NCBI RefSeq assembly: GCF_017963645.1
Contig: NZ_JAGMWN010000011.1
Span: forward strand, 1-64,000
Length of the DNA: 64,000 bases
Direction: 5' to 3'
Source of the DNA: Marivibrio halodurans
GTDB taxonomy: Bacteria > Pseudomonadota > Alphaproteobacteria > UBA8366 > Aestuariispiraceae
Below the pieces are notes generated by a model, which was given only the letters and a program-made list of their open reading frames with translations, was not told the origin of the DNA and searched no databases. A program made the position numbers and the translations under genes. Shown one piece after another: positions 23,581 through 33,732 of the stretch; the stretch's first letter is position 1; each line of letters starts with the position of its first letter.

Positions 23581-24488
23581 GCGTCGTTTCCCCGCTTGGC
23601 CACGGCCAGGGCACGGGCATAGATTTCCTTCTTCGGGCGTCCGGCGGCCTCGGCCACCATGTTGGCGGCTTCCTTCACCCGCATGCTGGCCAGCGCGTCG
23701 GCGAGCATGCGGTCGATCGCCATGTCGTCCATCGCGTCTTCCGCCGCCTCGGGCGGGCCGACGACGATCACGACCTCGCCCCGGGGCGGTCCGTCCCGTC
23801 GATAGGTCCCGGCCAGGGCGGCCGGGCTGCCGTGCCGGTGCTCCTCGTGCAGCTTGGTCAGTTCGCGCATCACCGCGACGCGGCGGTCGGGGGCCAGATG
23901 GGCGATATCCTCCAGCGTCGCGGCCAGCCGCGACGGCCCCTCATAGAGGATCGCGCTGGCCCGCGCGGCCAGCACCTCGCCCAGCCATGTGCGCCGCGCG
24001 CCCTGCTTGGGCGGGGGGAAGCCGGCGAAGAGGAACCGGTCGCTCGGCAGGCCCGCGCCGGCCAGCGCGGCCAGCGCCGCCGAGGCGCCGGGGATCGGAA
24101 TCACGGGCAGGCCCTGGGCCACCGCCTCGGCCACCAGCTTGTAGCCGGGATCGGAGACCAGCGGCGTTCCCGCGTCGGAGACCAGCGCCACCGCCTTGCC
24201 CTCCGCCACCGCGCGCAGCAGCCCCGGCCGTCGCGCCGCCGCATTGTGGTCATGATAGGGAGTCAGGGTGCCGCTCAGACCATGGGCGGAGAGCAGACGC
24301 TGGGTCACGCGCGTGTCCTCGCAGGCGATCATGTCCGCATCGCGCAGCACGTCGAGGGCGCGCAGCGTGATGTCGCGCAGATTGCCGATCGGCACGGCGA
24401 CGACATAGAGGCCCGGGGCGAGCGTCCGGGTGGGTCGGTGGGCCTCGCCGGCCCGTTCGCTTGCGTTGTCGTCCGCGTCTTCGCGCAT
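23577..24488 (-). CDS. rsmI: 16S rRNA (cytidine(1402)-2'-O)-methyltransferase
   Basis: A 303-residue member of the tetrapyrrole-methylase-like family that methylates C1402 of 16S rRNA, using SAM, in the decoding centre. Typical stretches: LYVVAVPIGNLRDITLRALD near residue 28, ACEDTRVTQRLLSAHG near 53, LVSDAGTPLVSDPGYKLV near 103 and IPIPGASAALAALAGAGL near 131. The length and order fit. It is translationally coupled to yraN and divergent from the LpoA-like lipoprotein gene. Confidence 0.94.
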   Translation of the reverse strand: MREDADDNASERAGEAHRPTRTLAPGLYVVAVPIGNLRDITLRALDVLRDADMIACEDTRVTQRLLSAHGLSGTLTPYHDHNAAARRPGLLRAVAEGKAVALVSDAGTPLVSDPGYKLVAEAVAQGLPVIPIPGASAALAALAGAGLPSDRFLFAGFPPPKQGARRTWLGEVLAARASAILYEGPSRLAATLEDIAHLAPDRRVAVMRELTKLHEEHRHGSPAALAGTYRRDGPPRGEVVIVVGPPEAAEDAMDDMAIDRMLADALASMRVKEAANMVAEAAGRPKKEIYARALAVAKRGNDA

Positions 24489-24594
24489 TGGTTCGCTTGG
24501 CCTTTCCGGCTACCTATAGCATTGTGTCGGTCGCGAATGGACCGGCGATCGGCGGGCGGCTGGAGGCCCGGACGACCCGCGACCCAGAGGAGAG

Positions 24595-26232
24595 ATGACC
24601 CCCTTGGCCGACGGATTCTGTTTCCCCTACCGACATTCCCTCCATTCCGGTTCGCCCCGGTGGTGCCTCGGCCGTGTCCTGGCCGCCGCGCTGCTTAGCT
24701 TAACGCTGGCCGCCTGCGCGAGCGAGCCCTCGGACGACGCCACCGTCGGCGAGGGGTTGCCGCCGCATTCGCCGGGCGTCGATCCCGGCTCGGCGCCGAA
24801 CGACACGGCGGCGGCGGCCGACGATCTCTTCGGCGACGAGGGGTTCATGACCCCGGAGGAGATGCGGGACGATGCCCGCGATCCGCGCCGGGAGCATGTG
24901 ATCGCCCTTATCGTGCCGCTCAGCGGTCAGCATGCCGATGCCGGTCAGGCCCTGCTGGACGGCGCGCAGATGGCGTTCTTCGATCTGCGCAATCAGGAGG
25001 CCGTGTTGCGGCCCTTCGACAGCGGCGGGACGCCGGACGGCGCCGCCCGGGCCATGAGCCAGGCGCTGGAGGCCGGGGCCGGCCTCGTTATCGGTCCGTT
25101 GCTGGCGCAATCGGTCGAGGCCATTCGCCCGATGGCCGAACGGGCGGGCGTGCCGGTCATCTCCTTCTCCAATTCGCCGGATGTGGCGGGGCCGCCGGTT
25201 TATCTCGCGGGTTATGCGCCCCCGGCCCAGGTCGCGCGCGCGATCGGCAACGCGGTCGCCGAGGGGCGCACACGGATCGCCGTGCTGGCGCCGAGCGGTG
25301 CTTATGGCGACGCCGTCATCTCCGCCGCGCAGGATGTGGTCGATAGTTATCGGCGCGGCGACCGGCAGGTGCCGCCCGGCATCGCGTCGGCCATCGAATC
25401 GGGCCGCCTCGACGGGACATCCACGACGCGGACCGCGCCCGCGGCGGCGGCCGATGTCGTGCCGGGCCTGACCCCGACGCGCGAGGCGCCGCCCGCGCCG
25501 GTCGACCTCGCCCGGGTCGCCTATTATGATCCGGGCGCGCCGGACCATAGCGAGGTGATCCAGAGCTTTTCCAACTATCGCCAACGCGTCCAGGCGCTGG
25601 AACGTCAGCGCGGCCAGTTGGCGGCCAAGGGGGACGAGGCATCGAAGGCGGCGCTGCGGCGGCTGGAAAACCTGGATACGCTCGGCGATCCGCCGTTCGA
25701 CGCGGTGCTGCTGCCCGCGCTCAACGCGCAGAGCCTCAAGATCCTGGCCGCCCAGCTTGCCTATTACGATGTGGACGAGCCGGCGGTCCGCCTGCTCGGC
25801 CTGCAGCCCTGGGACGGCTTCGGCGATTTGTCGGGGGAGCCGACCCTGATCGGTTCGCGCTATGTCGCGACGCCGGATTCCTATCGCAAGCGCTTCGGCG
25901 AGCGCTTCGCCGCGACCTTCGGTCAGCGCCCCTCGCGCCTCGCCTCGCTCGGCTATGACGTGGCGGCGGTGGCGGTCAGCCTCGCCGCGCGCGGGGAGGA
26001 ACCCGCCCGCTTCAATGCGGAGGCGATCACCAATCCGACGGGCTTCATCGGCGCGGAGGGGCTGTTCCGCTTCACGTCCGACGGCTTGAACGAACGCGGT
26101 CTGGCCGTCATTCAGATCACGCCCGAGGGACGCCGCACGATCGATCCGGCGCCGGAAAGCTTTCCGCAGGACCCGGTGGTCGGCGGCGGGGAAACGTCGC
26201 CGCCGCTGGAGGAACCGGTTCCCTCCTCCTGA
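24595..26232 (+). CDS. Penicillin-binding protein activator, LpoA-like lipoprotein
   Basis: A 545-residue lipoprotein with a hydrophobic leader and lipobox LAAC (Cys near residue 42), followed by an acidic, low-complexity linker. From residue 100 it has a periplasmic binding protein type I fold: HVIALIVPLSGQHADAGQAL, AGLVIGPLLAQSVEAIRPMA, VPVISFSNSPDVAGP and IAVLAPSGAYGD. This is the LppC/LpoA C-terminal domain that stimulates class A penicillin-binding proteins in enterobacteria; the alphaproteobacterial function is inferred. The divergent rsmI-yraN pair supports the assignment. It lacks the N-terminal TPR domain of enterobacterial LpoA. Confidence 0.85.
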   Translation: MTPLADGFCFPYRHSLHSGSPRWCLGRVLAAALLSLTLAACASEPSDDATVGEGLPPHSPGVDPGSAPNDTAAAADDLFGDEGFMTPEEMRDDARDPRREHVIALIVPLSGQHADAGQALLDGAQMAFFDLRNQEAVLRPFDSGGTPDGAARAMSQALEAGAGLVIGPLLAQSVEAIRPMAERAGVPVISFSNSPDVAGPPVYLAGYAPPAQVARAIGNAVAEGRTRIAVLAPSGAYGDAVISAAQDVVDSYRRGDRQVPPGIASAIESGRLDGTSTTRTAPAAAADVVPGLTPTREAPPAPVDLARVAYYDPGAPDHSEVIQSFSNYRQRVQALERQRGQLAAKGDEASKAALRRLENLDTLGDPPFDAVLLPALNAQSLKILAAQLAYYDVDEPAVRLLGLQPWDGFGDLSGEPTLIGSRYVATPDSYRKRFGERFAATFGQRPSRLASLGYDVAAVAVSLAARGEEPARFNAEAITNPTGFIGAEGLFRFTSDGLNERGLAVIQITPEGRRTIDPAPESFPQDPVVGGGETSPPLEEPVPSS

Positions 26233-26256
26233 CGCGGCGGGGGCCGGGCCGGTATC

Positions 26257-27549
26257 ATGCGGGCGCCTTCCTTCCTTTCCCGATGGCTCGGCGCCGCGGC
26301 GCTCTATGGCGACCGGCGCGTGCTGGCGATCGCCGCCATGGGAAGCGCCAGCGGCCTGCCCTATGTGCTGATCGTCTCGACGCTCGGCTATTGGCTGGCG
26401 CGGCTGGAGGTCGATCTGGCCGCCATCGGCATCTTCGGGCTGGTGGCGCTGCCCTATGCCTGGAAGGTGCTGTGGGCGCCGGTGATCGACCGGGCGCGGC
26501 CGCCCGTGCCGTTTCGCGCGCTCGGCCGGCGGCGCGGTTGGGCGGTGCCGATCCAACTCGCGCTGGCGGGCGCGATCCTCGCGCTCGGCTTCACCGACCC
26601 GGCGGAGGCGCCGGCGATGGTCGCCGTCCTCGCGCTCGCCGTGGGCTTCCTGGGGGCGAGCCAGGATGTGGTGATCGACGCGGTGCGCATCGAACTGCTG
26701 CGCGAGGACGAGCAGGGCGCCGGCGCGGCCGCGACGCAACTCGGCTGGCGTATCGGCGGGTTGATCGCGGGCGCGGGCGCCATCGGCCTCAGCGATTTCG
26801 TCGGCTGGCCGGTGGTCTTCGCGGTCATGGCGGGCGCGGTGCTGGTGGGCATGCTGGCGTTGATCCTGGTGGGCGAGCCGGAGAGCGCCGGCGCGCGCGA
26901 GGTGCTGGACGGGCCGCGTCCGGCCCCCGCGACCGCGCTTCGGCGCGCCGTCATCGAACCGTTTCGCGAATTCCTGACCCGGCCGCAGGCGCTGGCGATC
27001 CTGGTCTTCGCGTTGCTCTATAAGTTCGGCGACGCGATCGGTGGGGCGATGGCGAACCCCTTCTATGTCGATCTGGGCTTCACCGGCGCGGAGATCGCGG
27101 CCGTCACCAAGCTGTTCGGTCTGGGGGCCACGGTCGCGGGCGTGCTGGGGGGTGGTTTGCTGGTCCGGGGCTATGGCCTCTATCCCGCCCTGATGATCGG
27201 CGGCGTGGCCCAGGCGGCGACCAATCTCGCCTTCACCTGGCTGGCGCTCGCCGGCACCGATATCGGGGTGCTGACGGTCGCGATCGCCGTCGATAATTTC
27301 GCGGGCGGGTTGGGCTCGGCCGCCTTCGTCGCCTATCTTTCCGCGTTGTGCGACGCGCGCTTCACGGCGACGCAATACGCGCTCCTGACATCGGTCATGG
27401 CGCAGGGGCGCTCCCTGATGGCGGCGGGCAGCGGGTTCCTCGCCGAATTCCTCGGCTGGCCCGCCTTCTTCGCGACGACCGCGCTGCTGGCGGTGCCAGG
27501 GCTGCTTCTCTTGCTCCATCTCATGGCCCGGCGGCCCGAGAGAGCGTAA
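26257..27549 (+). CDS. AmpG-type muropeptide/MFS permease
   Basis: A 430-residue major facilitator with about 12 membrane helices. It starts like AmpG (MGSASGLPYVLIVSTLGYWLARLEVD), followed by GLVALPYAWKVLWAPVIDRARPP near residue 68 and GASQDVVIDAVRIELL near 135. AmpG imports anhydromuropeptides released from the cell wall for recycling. It directly follows the PBP-activator gene by 24 bases, which fits a shared cell-wall role. The specificity is inferred from family resemblance. Confidence 0.88.
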   Translation: MRAPSFLSRWLGAAALYGDRRVLAIAAMGSASGLPYVLIVSTLGYWLARLEVDLAAIGIFGLVALPYAWKVLWAPVIDRARPPVPFRALGRRRGWAVPIQLALAGAILALGFTDPAEAPAMVAVLALAVGFLGASQDVVIDAVRIELLREDEQGAGAAATQLGWRIGGLIAGAGAIGLSDFVGWPVVFAVMAGAVLVGMLALILVGEPESAGAREVLDGPRPAPATALRRAVIEPFREFLTRPQALAILVFALLYKFGDAIGGAMANPFYVDLGFTGAEIAAVTKLFGLGATVAGVLGGGLLVRGYGLYPALMIGGVAQAATNLAFTWLALAGTDIGVLTVAIAVDNFAGGLGSAAFVAYLSALCDARFTATQYALLTSVMAQGRSLMAAGSGFLAEFLGWPAFFATTALLAVPGLLLLLHLMARRPERA

Positions 27550-27627
27550 AATAACCGTCGCCGGCCGGCCGCCGGAATTTCCCTTGCGGGCCGGCATCGA
27601 AATCGCCATGTTGCGATGCAATAATTA

Positions 27628-27644
27628 ATGCTGCGGTGCAGCAT
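27628..27644. promoter_or_regulatory. Dyad ATGCTGC-GGT-GCAGCAT before ppa
   Basis: A perfect 7+3+7 inverted repeat lies about 90 bases before the ppa start, in a locally AT-richer stretch that probably holds the promoter. There is no T-run. It may be an operator or an mRNA leader hairpin. Confidence 0.35.
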
Positions 27645-27730
27645 CATGATAGGATCGATCCCTGGCGCCCGTTCGGCGTGACACCGTCGCATCGTTTCCG
27701 GGCGCCCTCAGTACAAGGAAAGACCGGGCA

Positions 27731-28330
27731 ATGAACATCAATCTGGTGACCTGCGGCGAGAATCCGCCGCACGATATCAATGTCATCATCGAGGTGCCGC
27801 TGGGCGCCGATCCGGTCAAGTACGAGCTCGACAAGGATTCGGGCGCCCTCTATGTCGACCGTTTCCTGCATACCTCGATGGTCTATCCGGCCAATTACGG
27901 GTTCATGCCGCATACCCTGTGCGGTGACGGCGATCCGATCGACGTGCTGGTCCTGGGGCAGGTGCCGGTCGTTCCGGGATGCATCGTGCGCTCCCGCCCG
28001 GTCGGCGTCATGCTGATGGAGGATGAGAGCGGCGAGGACGAGAAGATCCTGGCCGTCCCGCACGACAAGCTGCATCCCTATTACGAGAACATCACCGGCT
28101 ATCGCGATTTGCCGCAGATCCTGATGGATCAAATCGCGCATTTCTTCACGCATTATAAAGACCTCGAGAAGAATAAATGGGCCAAGGTCGCGCGCTGGGG
28201 CGGCCCGGACGAGGCGGCCCGGCTGATCGAGCAATCGATCGCGCGCGCCGACGAGAAGGGCTGCGGGCCACGGCGCGCGGCCGCGACGGCCGAACGGATC
28301 CTGGCCTCGCGCGAGGCCGATGCGAATTGA
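27731..28330 (+). CDS. ppa: Inorganic pyrophosphatase
   Basis: A 199-residue family I soluble pyrophosphatase that hydrolyses PPi to two phosphates, pulling biosynthetic reactions forward. Active-site residues are visible: the E in NVIIEVPLGADPVKYELDK near residue 21, YPANYGFMPHTLCGDGDPID near 55 with the Asp cluster D-G-D-P-I-D, and the K/E of DEKILAVPHDKLHPYY. The C-terminus carries about 20 residues beyond the usual 175-180 (rich in Ala/Arg), a mild extension. The start has AAGGAAAG upstream. Confidence 0.94.
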   Translation: MNINLVTCGENPPHDINVIIEVPLGADPVKYELDKDSGALYVDRFLHTSMVYPANYGFMPHTLCGDGDPIDVLVLGQVPVVPGCIVRSRPVGVMLMEDESGEDEKILAVPHDKLHPYYENITGYRDLPQILMDQIAHFFTHYKDLEKNKWAKVARWGGPDEAARLIEQSIARADEKGCGPRRAAATAERILASREADAN

Positions 28331-28378
28331 GGCGGTGTCCGGCGACGGCCGGCCGCACTATTGGACGGATGACCGGGA

Positions 28379-28945
28379 ATGAGCGGGTTCGAAACGATCG
28401 TGGAGAGGCTTGAGATCGTGGAGGGCGATATCACGCGCCTTACGGTCGATGCGATCGTCAATGCCGCGAACGAGAGCCTGCTGGGCGGCGGCGGTGTCGA
28501 TGGGGCGATCCATCGCGCGGCCGGGCCCGGGCTGCTGGCGGAATGCCGGGAACTCGGCGGGTGCGAGACCGGCTCGGCCAAGATCACCGGCGGGCATCGC
28601 CTGACCGCCCGTCACGTGATCCACGCGGTCGGCCCGGTCTGGCACGGCGGCGAGCGGGGCGAGGACGCGCTGCTGGCCGGATGCTACCGCACCGCCCTCG
28701 ACCTCGCCGCGGCGGCGGGCGCGGAAAGTATCGCCTTCCCGGCGATTTCCTGCGGGGTCTACCGCTTTCCGGTGGCTCGCGCCGCGCGGATCGCGGTCGG
28801 CACGGTGGCGGAGAGCCGCCATCTGGCCGCCTCCGACGGTTCGGATCGACCCCAAGGGCGCGGATCGATAAGAAAAGTGCTATTCTGCTGTTTCGGCGAG
28901 GAGACGGCCAAAGCCTATCGGGAGGCACTTCGGGAGCTCCGGTAA
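28379..28945 (+). CDS. Macrodomain protein (O-acetyl-ADP-ribose deacetylase-like)
   Basis: A 188-residue macrodomain of the MacroD/YmdB type, which removes acetyl or ADP-ribosyl groups from ADP-ribose derivatives. The hallmark TVDAIVNAANESLLGGGGVD is near residue 22, with the catalytic Asn/Asp and glycine loop, then GAIHRAAGPGLLAECR and FPAISCGVYRFPVARAARIA near 120, lining the ribose pocket. It lies 48 bases after ppa and just before the CoA ligase/acetyltransferase gene. The proximity to a protein acetyltransferase is suggestive but not proof of a link. Confidence 0.9.
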   Translation: MSGFETIVERLEIVEGDITRLTVDAIVNAANESLLGGGGVDGAIHRAAGPGLLAECRELGGCETGSAKITGGHRLTARHVIHAVGPVWHGGERGEDALLAGCYRTALDLAAAAGAESIAFPAISCGVYRFPVARAARIAVGTVAESRHLAASDGSDRPQGRGSIRKVLFCCFGEETAKAYREALRELR

Positions 28946-28949
28946 GCCC

Positions 28950-31715
28950 ATGTCCCTACGCGATCTAGATTCCTTCTTCCATCCGAAGTCGATCGCCCTG
29001 GTCGGCGCGTCGAACCGTGACGGGTCCGTCGGGGCGGTGCTGGCCCAGAATCTCATGACCGGCGGCTTCGAGGGGCCGATCATGCCGGTCAATCCGAAAT
29101 ACCGCTCGATCGGCGGCGTCTATGCCTGGCCGGATATCGACAGCCTGCCGGAGGCGCCGGAGCTCGCCGTCGTCGCGACGCCGGCGGACGCGGTGGCGGG
29201 CGTCATCGGCGAATTGCGCGCGAAGGGCTGCAAGGCCGCCTGCATCATCACCGCCGGATTCGGCGAGGGCGCGGCCGACGCCGAGGGCCGGGCGCGCCGC
29301 GCGGCGGTCCTGGAAGCGGCCGGACCGATGCGCCTCCTGGGGCCGAACGTGCTCGGCCTCATGATGCCGGAAACCGGGATCAATGCCAGCTTCGCGCATA
29401 TCGCCCCGCCGAAGGGCGATCTCGCCTTCGTCTCGCAATCGGGCGCGATGCTGACCTCCGTGCTCGATTGGGCCAGCGGCCAGGGCATCGGCTTCTCCCA
29501 TCTGATCAGTCTCGGCGACATGATCGATGTCGATTTCGCCGATCTTCTGAACCATCTGACGCGCGATACCTCGGTGCGCGCCATCCTGCTCTATATCGAG
29601 GCGATCGGCGACGCGCGGAAATTCATGTCGGCCGCGCGCGCCGCCGCCCGCACCAAGCCCGTCGTCATCATCAAGGCCGGCCGCTTCGCGGAGGGGGCGA
29701 AGGCCGCGACCTCCCACACCGGCGCGCTGGCCGGCGCGGACGGCGTCTATGACGCGGCCTTCCGCCGCGCGGGCATGCTGCGCGTCTATGACATGCAGGA
29801 ACTGTTCGACGCGGTGCAGACGCTGTCCTCCAGCCTGCGGCGCCTCGGCATCCAGGGGCCGCGCGGGGAAGGCGGGGACCGCCTCGCGATCCTGACCAAT
29901 GGCGGGGGCATCGGCGTGCTGGCGACGGATTCGCTGATGCAGCTTGGCGGGCGTCTCGCCCCGCTCGACGAGAAGACGATCCAGGCGCTCGACGGCGTGT
30001 TGCCGCCGACCTGGAGCCACGGCAACCCGGTCGACATCATCGGCGATGCCTCGGGCGCGCGCTATGTCGCCGCGCTCGACGCGCTGCTCAAGGATGAGAC
30101 CTCCGACGCGGTGCTGGTGATCAACTGCCCGCAGGCGATTTCCAATTCGCGCGAGGCGGCGGAGGCGGTGATCGCCGCCCTGCCGGGCCAGCATAAGCCG
30201 GTACTGACCAACTGGCTCGGCGACGAGGCGGCGCGCGCCGCGCGCAAGCGCTTCGCCGAGGCGCGCATCCCCACCTACAACACGGCCGAGGAGGCGGTGC
30301 GCGCCTTCATGCATGTCGTGCGCTACGGCCGTAACCAGGCGATGCTGATGCAGGCGCCCGCCGCCGACAGCCTGGACGGCAGGGAGCCCGACCGCGCGGC
30401 GGTGCGCGCGATCATCGACGACGCGCTGGCCGAGGGACGCGCCTGGCTCAGCGAGGTCGAGGCGAAGAATGTCCTCGATGCCTATTCCATTCCGGTCGCG
30501 CGCACCTACTGCGCCCGCGACGCGGAGGAGGCCTATTGGATCGCGCGCGGCTTCAAGATGGGCGATCTGGTCGCGGTCAAGGTCCTGTCCCGCGATATCA
30601 CCCATAAATCCGACGTGGGCGGGGTGGTGCTGAATCTGACCACGCCGGAGCAGGTGCGCGAGGCGACGGAGCAGATGTTGACCCGCCTGCACCGCGATTA
30701 TCCGGACGCGGTGATCGAGGGGGTCAGCGTGCAGGAGATGATCAGCCGCCCCGGCGCCCACGAACTCATCGTCGGCCTCAACGAGGACCCGCAATTCGGC
30801 CCGGTCGTGCTGTTCGGGCGCGGCGGCAAGGAGGTCGAGGTGATCGGCGACACCGCGACCGGCCTGCCGCCGTTGAACGATGTGCTGGCGGAAGGCTTGA
30901 TCGAGGAGACGGCCGTCTATCGCCTGTTGAAGGGATTCCGGGACACGCCGCCCTCCGATCTGCCGGCGATCCGCCGGGCGCTGATCCGGGTCGGGCAACT
31001 CGCGATCGATTTCGCGGAGGTCAAGGAGCTCGACATCAACCCGCTGATCGCGGACGCGGACGGGGTGGTCGCGCTCGACGCGCGCATCCGGATCGCGGCC
31101 GACGACCGGCCGGCGCGCGAGCGGCTCGCCATCCGCCCCTATCCGCGCGAGTTGGAAGGGGAGGTGAGCCCGCGCGACGGCGATCCGATCCGCCTCCGCC
31201 CGGTGCGGCCGGAGGACAAGGACGCGTTGATGGAACTGGTCGATCGCTGCGACGCGGAGGATATCCGCTTCCGCTTCCTGCATCCGATGAAGCGCCTGCC
31301 GGACCAGCTCGCCGCCCGTCTCTCGCAGATCGATTACGCGCGCGAGATGGCCTTCGTCGCCCTCGTGCACGAGGACGACCCGGCCGAACATATCGCGGGC
31401 GTCGTGCGCCTGTTCGCCGACGCGGACCTGGAGACGGCGGAATACGCCATCCTGCTGCGGCGCGATCTGAAGGGAAAAGGGCTGGGCTATGCCTTGATGC
31501 AACGGCTGATCGACTATGCCCGGGGCGTCGGGATCGGCCTGCTGCATGGCGATGTGCTGTCGGACAACCGGCCGATGCTGGATCTCTGCGCGGATCTGGG
31601 GTTCGAGGCGCGCGAGCAGGCGGACGATCCCGGCGTGACCCGGGTCAGTCTCGACCTGGACGCGGCGGCCGGAAGGACGCCGGCGAAGCTTCCGGCCCCG
31701 GCCGACGCCGAGTGA
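28950..31715 (+). CDS. Acyl-CoA synthetase (NDP-forming)-GNAT fusion, Pat/PatZ-like
   Basis: A 921-residue protein with the layout of Gcn5-type lysine acetyltransferases of the Pat/YfiQ group: a CoA-binding domain (residues 1-130, FFHPKSIALVGASNRDGSVG), a succinyl-CoA ligase-like domain with the conserved SQSGAM near 160 and His in KAATSHTGALAGAD near 250, and an ATP-grasp domain (490-710). The GNAT domain is at 745-900 (RLRPVRPEDKDALMEL, FRFLHPMKRLP, then RRDLKGKGLGYALMQRLIDY). Proteins of this group acetylate metabolic enzymes, often acetyl-CoA synthetase; some keep NDP-forming ligase activity. The His is retained, so ligase activity is not excluded. A sirtuin gene is not in the window. Confidence 0.88.
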   Translation: MSLRDLDSFFHPKSIALVGASNRDGSVGAVLAQNLMTGGFEGPIMPVNPKYRSIGGVYAWPDIDSLPEAPELAVVATPADAVAGVIGELRAKGCKAACIITAGFGEGAADAEGRARRAAVLEAAGPMRLLGPNVLGLMMPETGINASFAHIAPPKGDLAFVSQSGAMLTSVLDWASGQGIGFSHLISLGDMIDVDFADLLNHLTRDTSVRAILLYIEAIGDARKFMSAARAAARTKPVVIIKAGRFAEGAKAATSHTGALAGADGVYDAAFRRAGMLRVYDMQELFDAVQTLSSSLRRLGIQGPRGEGGDRLAILTNGGGIGVLATDSLMQLGGRLAPLDEKTIQALDGVLPPTWSHGNPVDIIGDASGARYVAALDALLKDETSDAVLVINCPQAISNSREAAEAVIAALPGQHKPVLTNWLGDEAARAARKRFAEARIPTYNTAEEAVRAFMHVVRYGRNQAMLMQAPAADSLDGREPDRAAVRAIIDDALAEGRAWLSEVEAKNVLDAYSIPVARTYCARDAEEAYWIARGFKMGDLVAVKVLSRDITHKSDVGGVVLNLTTPEQVREATEQMLTRLHRDYPDAVIEGVSVQEMISRPGAHELIVGLNEDPQFGPVVLFGRGGKEVEVIGDTATGLPPLNDVLAEGLIEETAVYRLLKGFRDTPPSDLPAIRRALIRVGQLAIDFAEVKELDINPLIADADGVVALDARIRIAADDRPARERLAIRPYPRELEGEVSPRDGDPIRLRPVRPEDKDALMELVDRCDAEDIRFRFLHPMKRLPDQLAARLSQIDYAREMAFVALVHEDDPAEHIAGVVRLFADADLETAEYAILLRRDLKGKGLGYALMQRLIDYARGVGIGLLHGDVLSDNRPMLDLCADLGFEAREQADDPGVTRVSLDLDAAAGRTPAKLPAPADAE

Positions 31716-31839
31716 CGCGCGGCGCGCCGGCCCGCCATGCGCGGGCGGCGGGGCCAAGGCGGCGACGGGGCAGATTGATTGCAACGCGGGAAGCGCGTAT
31801 AGACCCGCGCGACATTTCTCAAGAACAGGCGAACTTTCA

Positions 31840-33693
31840 ATGACCGACGGTGCGACCAAGCTAGCCGACGCGCTGCGCAACATCGCCATCATCGCCCATG
31901 TCGATCATGGCAAGACGACGTTGGTGGACCGGCTGTTGCAGCAATCCGGCGCGGTGCGCGCCAACCAGGCGCTGGCCGAGCGCGCCATGGACTCCAACGA
32001 CCTGGAGCGCGAGCGCGGTATCACCATCCTGGCCAAATGCACCTCCGTCGAATGGCGAGGGCTGCGCTTCAACATCGTCGATACCCCCGGCCATGCGGAC
32101 TTCGGCGGCGAGGTGGAGCGCATCCTCTCCATGGTCGATGGCGCGCTGCTGCTGGTCGATGCCTCCGACGGGCCGATGCCGCAGACCAAGTTCGTGCTGA
32201 TGAAGGCGCTCTCGCTCGGCCTGAAGCCGATCGTCGTCGTCAACAAGGTGGACAAGCCCGACGCGCGGCCGGACTGGGTGGTGGATCAGATCTTCGACCT
32301 CTTCGCCGCGCTGGACGCGGACGAGGAGCAGTTGGATTTCCCCGTCCTCTACGCCTCCGCCAAGGAGGGGTGGGCCGCCCACGCGCTGGACGACCCGCGC
32401 GAGAACATGACGCCGCTGTTCGAAACGGTGATGGAGAAGGTGCGCGCGCCGGTCGCCGACCCGGACGGCCCCTTCCGCATGCTGGCCACGACGCTGGAGA
32501 ACGACCCCTATCTCGGCCGTATCCTGACGGGACGGATCGAATCCGGCGTGGTTTCGATGAACCAGACCGTCCACACGCTGGCCCGCGACGGGCGGGAACT
32601 GGAGCGCGCGCGGCTGACCAAGCTGTTGGCCTTCCGGGGCCTCGACCGCGTGCCGGTGGAGCGCGCGGAGGCGGGCGATATCGTGTGCGTCGCCGGCCTC
32701 GCCAAGACCACGGTCGCCGATACGATCTGCGAGCAGGGGGTGAAGGACCCGATCCCGGCGCGCCCGATCTCGCCGCCCACAATGGCGATGACGGTTTCCG
32801 TCAACGACAGCCCGCTGGCCGGCCGCGAGGGCGACAAGCTGACCGGCCGCATGATCGGCGATCGCCTGGCCCGCGAATCGGAGGGCAATGTCGCGATCCG
32901 CGTCACCGAGACGACGGACAAGGACGCCTACGAGGTCGCCGGGCGCGGTGAATTGCAACTCGGCGTATTGCTGGAAACCATGCGGCGCGAGGGCTTCGAG
33001 CTTACCGTCGGCCCGCCCCGCGTGCTGTTCCAGAAGGGCGAGGGCGGCGAGACGCTGGAGCCGATGGAGGAAGTCCAGATCGATGTCGACGAGGAATTCT
33101 CCGGCGTCGTCGTCGAGAAGCTGGGCCTGCGCAAGGGCGAGCTGCAGGAGATGAAGCCGTCGGGCGGCGGCAAGATCCGTCTCGTCTTCGCGATCCCGTC
33201 GCGCGGACTGATCGGCTATCAGGGGGAATTCCTGGCCGACACGCGCGGCACCGGCATCATCTCGCGCCTCTATACCGGCGCCGCTCCCTATAAGGGGCCG
33301 ATCCCGGGCCGGCGCGAGGGCGTGCTGATCTCGGCCGAGCAGGGCCGCGCCGTCGCCTATGCGCTGTGGAACCTGGAGGAACGCGGCCCCCTCTTCATCG
33401 GGGCGGGCGAGGATGTCTATCCCGGCATGATCCTGGGGGAGCACAACAAGGGCTCCGACCTCGAGGTCAATCCGCTCAAGGGCAAGCAATTGACCAATAT
33501 CCGCGCGGCCGGCAAGGACGACGCGGTCCGTCTGACCAACCCGATCCGCCGCACCTTGGAGGAGGCGCTCGCCTATATCGAGGATGACGAGCGCGTCGAG
33601 GTCACGCCCAAGTCGATCCGTCTGCGCAAGGCCATCCTGGACCCGCACGAGCGCAAGAAGGAACGCCGCCGCCGGGAGCAGGGGGCGGCCTGA
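31840..33693 (+). CDS. typA: Ribosome-associated GTPase TypA/BipA
   Basis: A 617-residue translational GTPase related to EF-G and LepA, involved in large-subunit assembly and stress growth. The G1 motif [15 protein letters not shown] is near residue 18, the switch region [11 protein letters not shown] near 52, G3 [15 protein letters not shown] near 77 and G4 [15 protein letters not shown] near 130. The C-terminal half has [20 protein letters not shown] and the BipA-specific end domain. The length is usual. It is convergent with the SDHAF4-like gene. Confidence 0.95.
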   Translation: MTDGATKLADALRNIAIIAHVDHGKTTLVDRLLQQSGAVRANQALAERAMDSNDLERERGITILAKCTSVEWRGLRFNIVDTPGHADFGGEVERILSMVDGALLLVDASDGPMPQTKFVLMKALSLGLKPIVVVNKVDKPDARPDWVVDQIFDLFAALDADEEQLDFPVLYASAKEGWAAHALDDPRENMTPLFETVMEKVRAPVADPDGPFRMLATTLENDPYLGRILTGRIESGVVSMNQTVHTLARDGRELERARLTKLLAFRGLDRVPVERAEAGDIVCVAGLAKTTVADTICEQGVKDPIPARPISPPTMAMTVSVNDSPLAGREGDKLTGRMIGDRLARESEGNVAIRVTETTDKDAYEVAGRGELQLGVLLETMRREGFELTVGPPRVLFQKGEGGETLEPMEEVQIDVDEEFSGVVVEKLGLRKGELQEMKPSGGGKIRLVFAIPSRGLIGYQGEFLADTRGTGIISRLYTGAAPYKGPIPGRREGVLISAEQGRAVAYALWNLEERGPLFIGAGEDVYPGMILGEHNKGSDLEVNPLKGKQLTNIRAAGKDDAVRLTNPIRRTLEEALAYIEDDERVEVTPKSIRLRKAILDPHERKKERRRREQGAA

Positions 33694-33732
33694 CGCCCCC
33701 GGTCGCCCGCATCCTTTGACAGCGGGGACCGT

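Noticed and set aside
24700-27621. 973-residue minus-strand open frame
   Set aside because: Antisense to the LpoA-like and AmpG-like genes, which show clear family motifs on the plus strand.
28965-31892. 975-residue minus-strand open frame
   Set aside because: It is the antisense shadow of the CoA ligase/GNAT gene; composition is His/Arg/Asp-rich without motifs.
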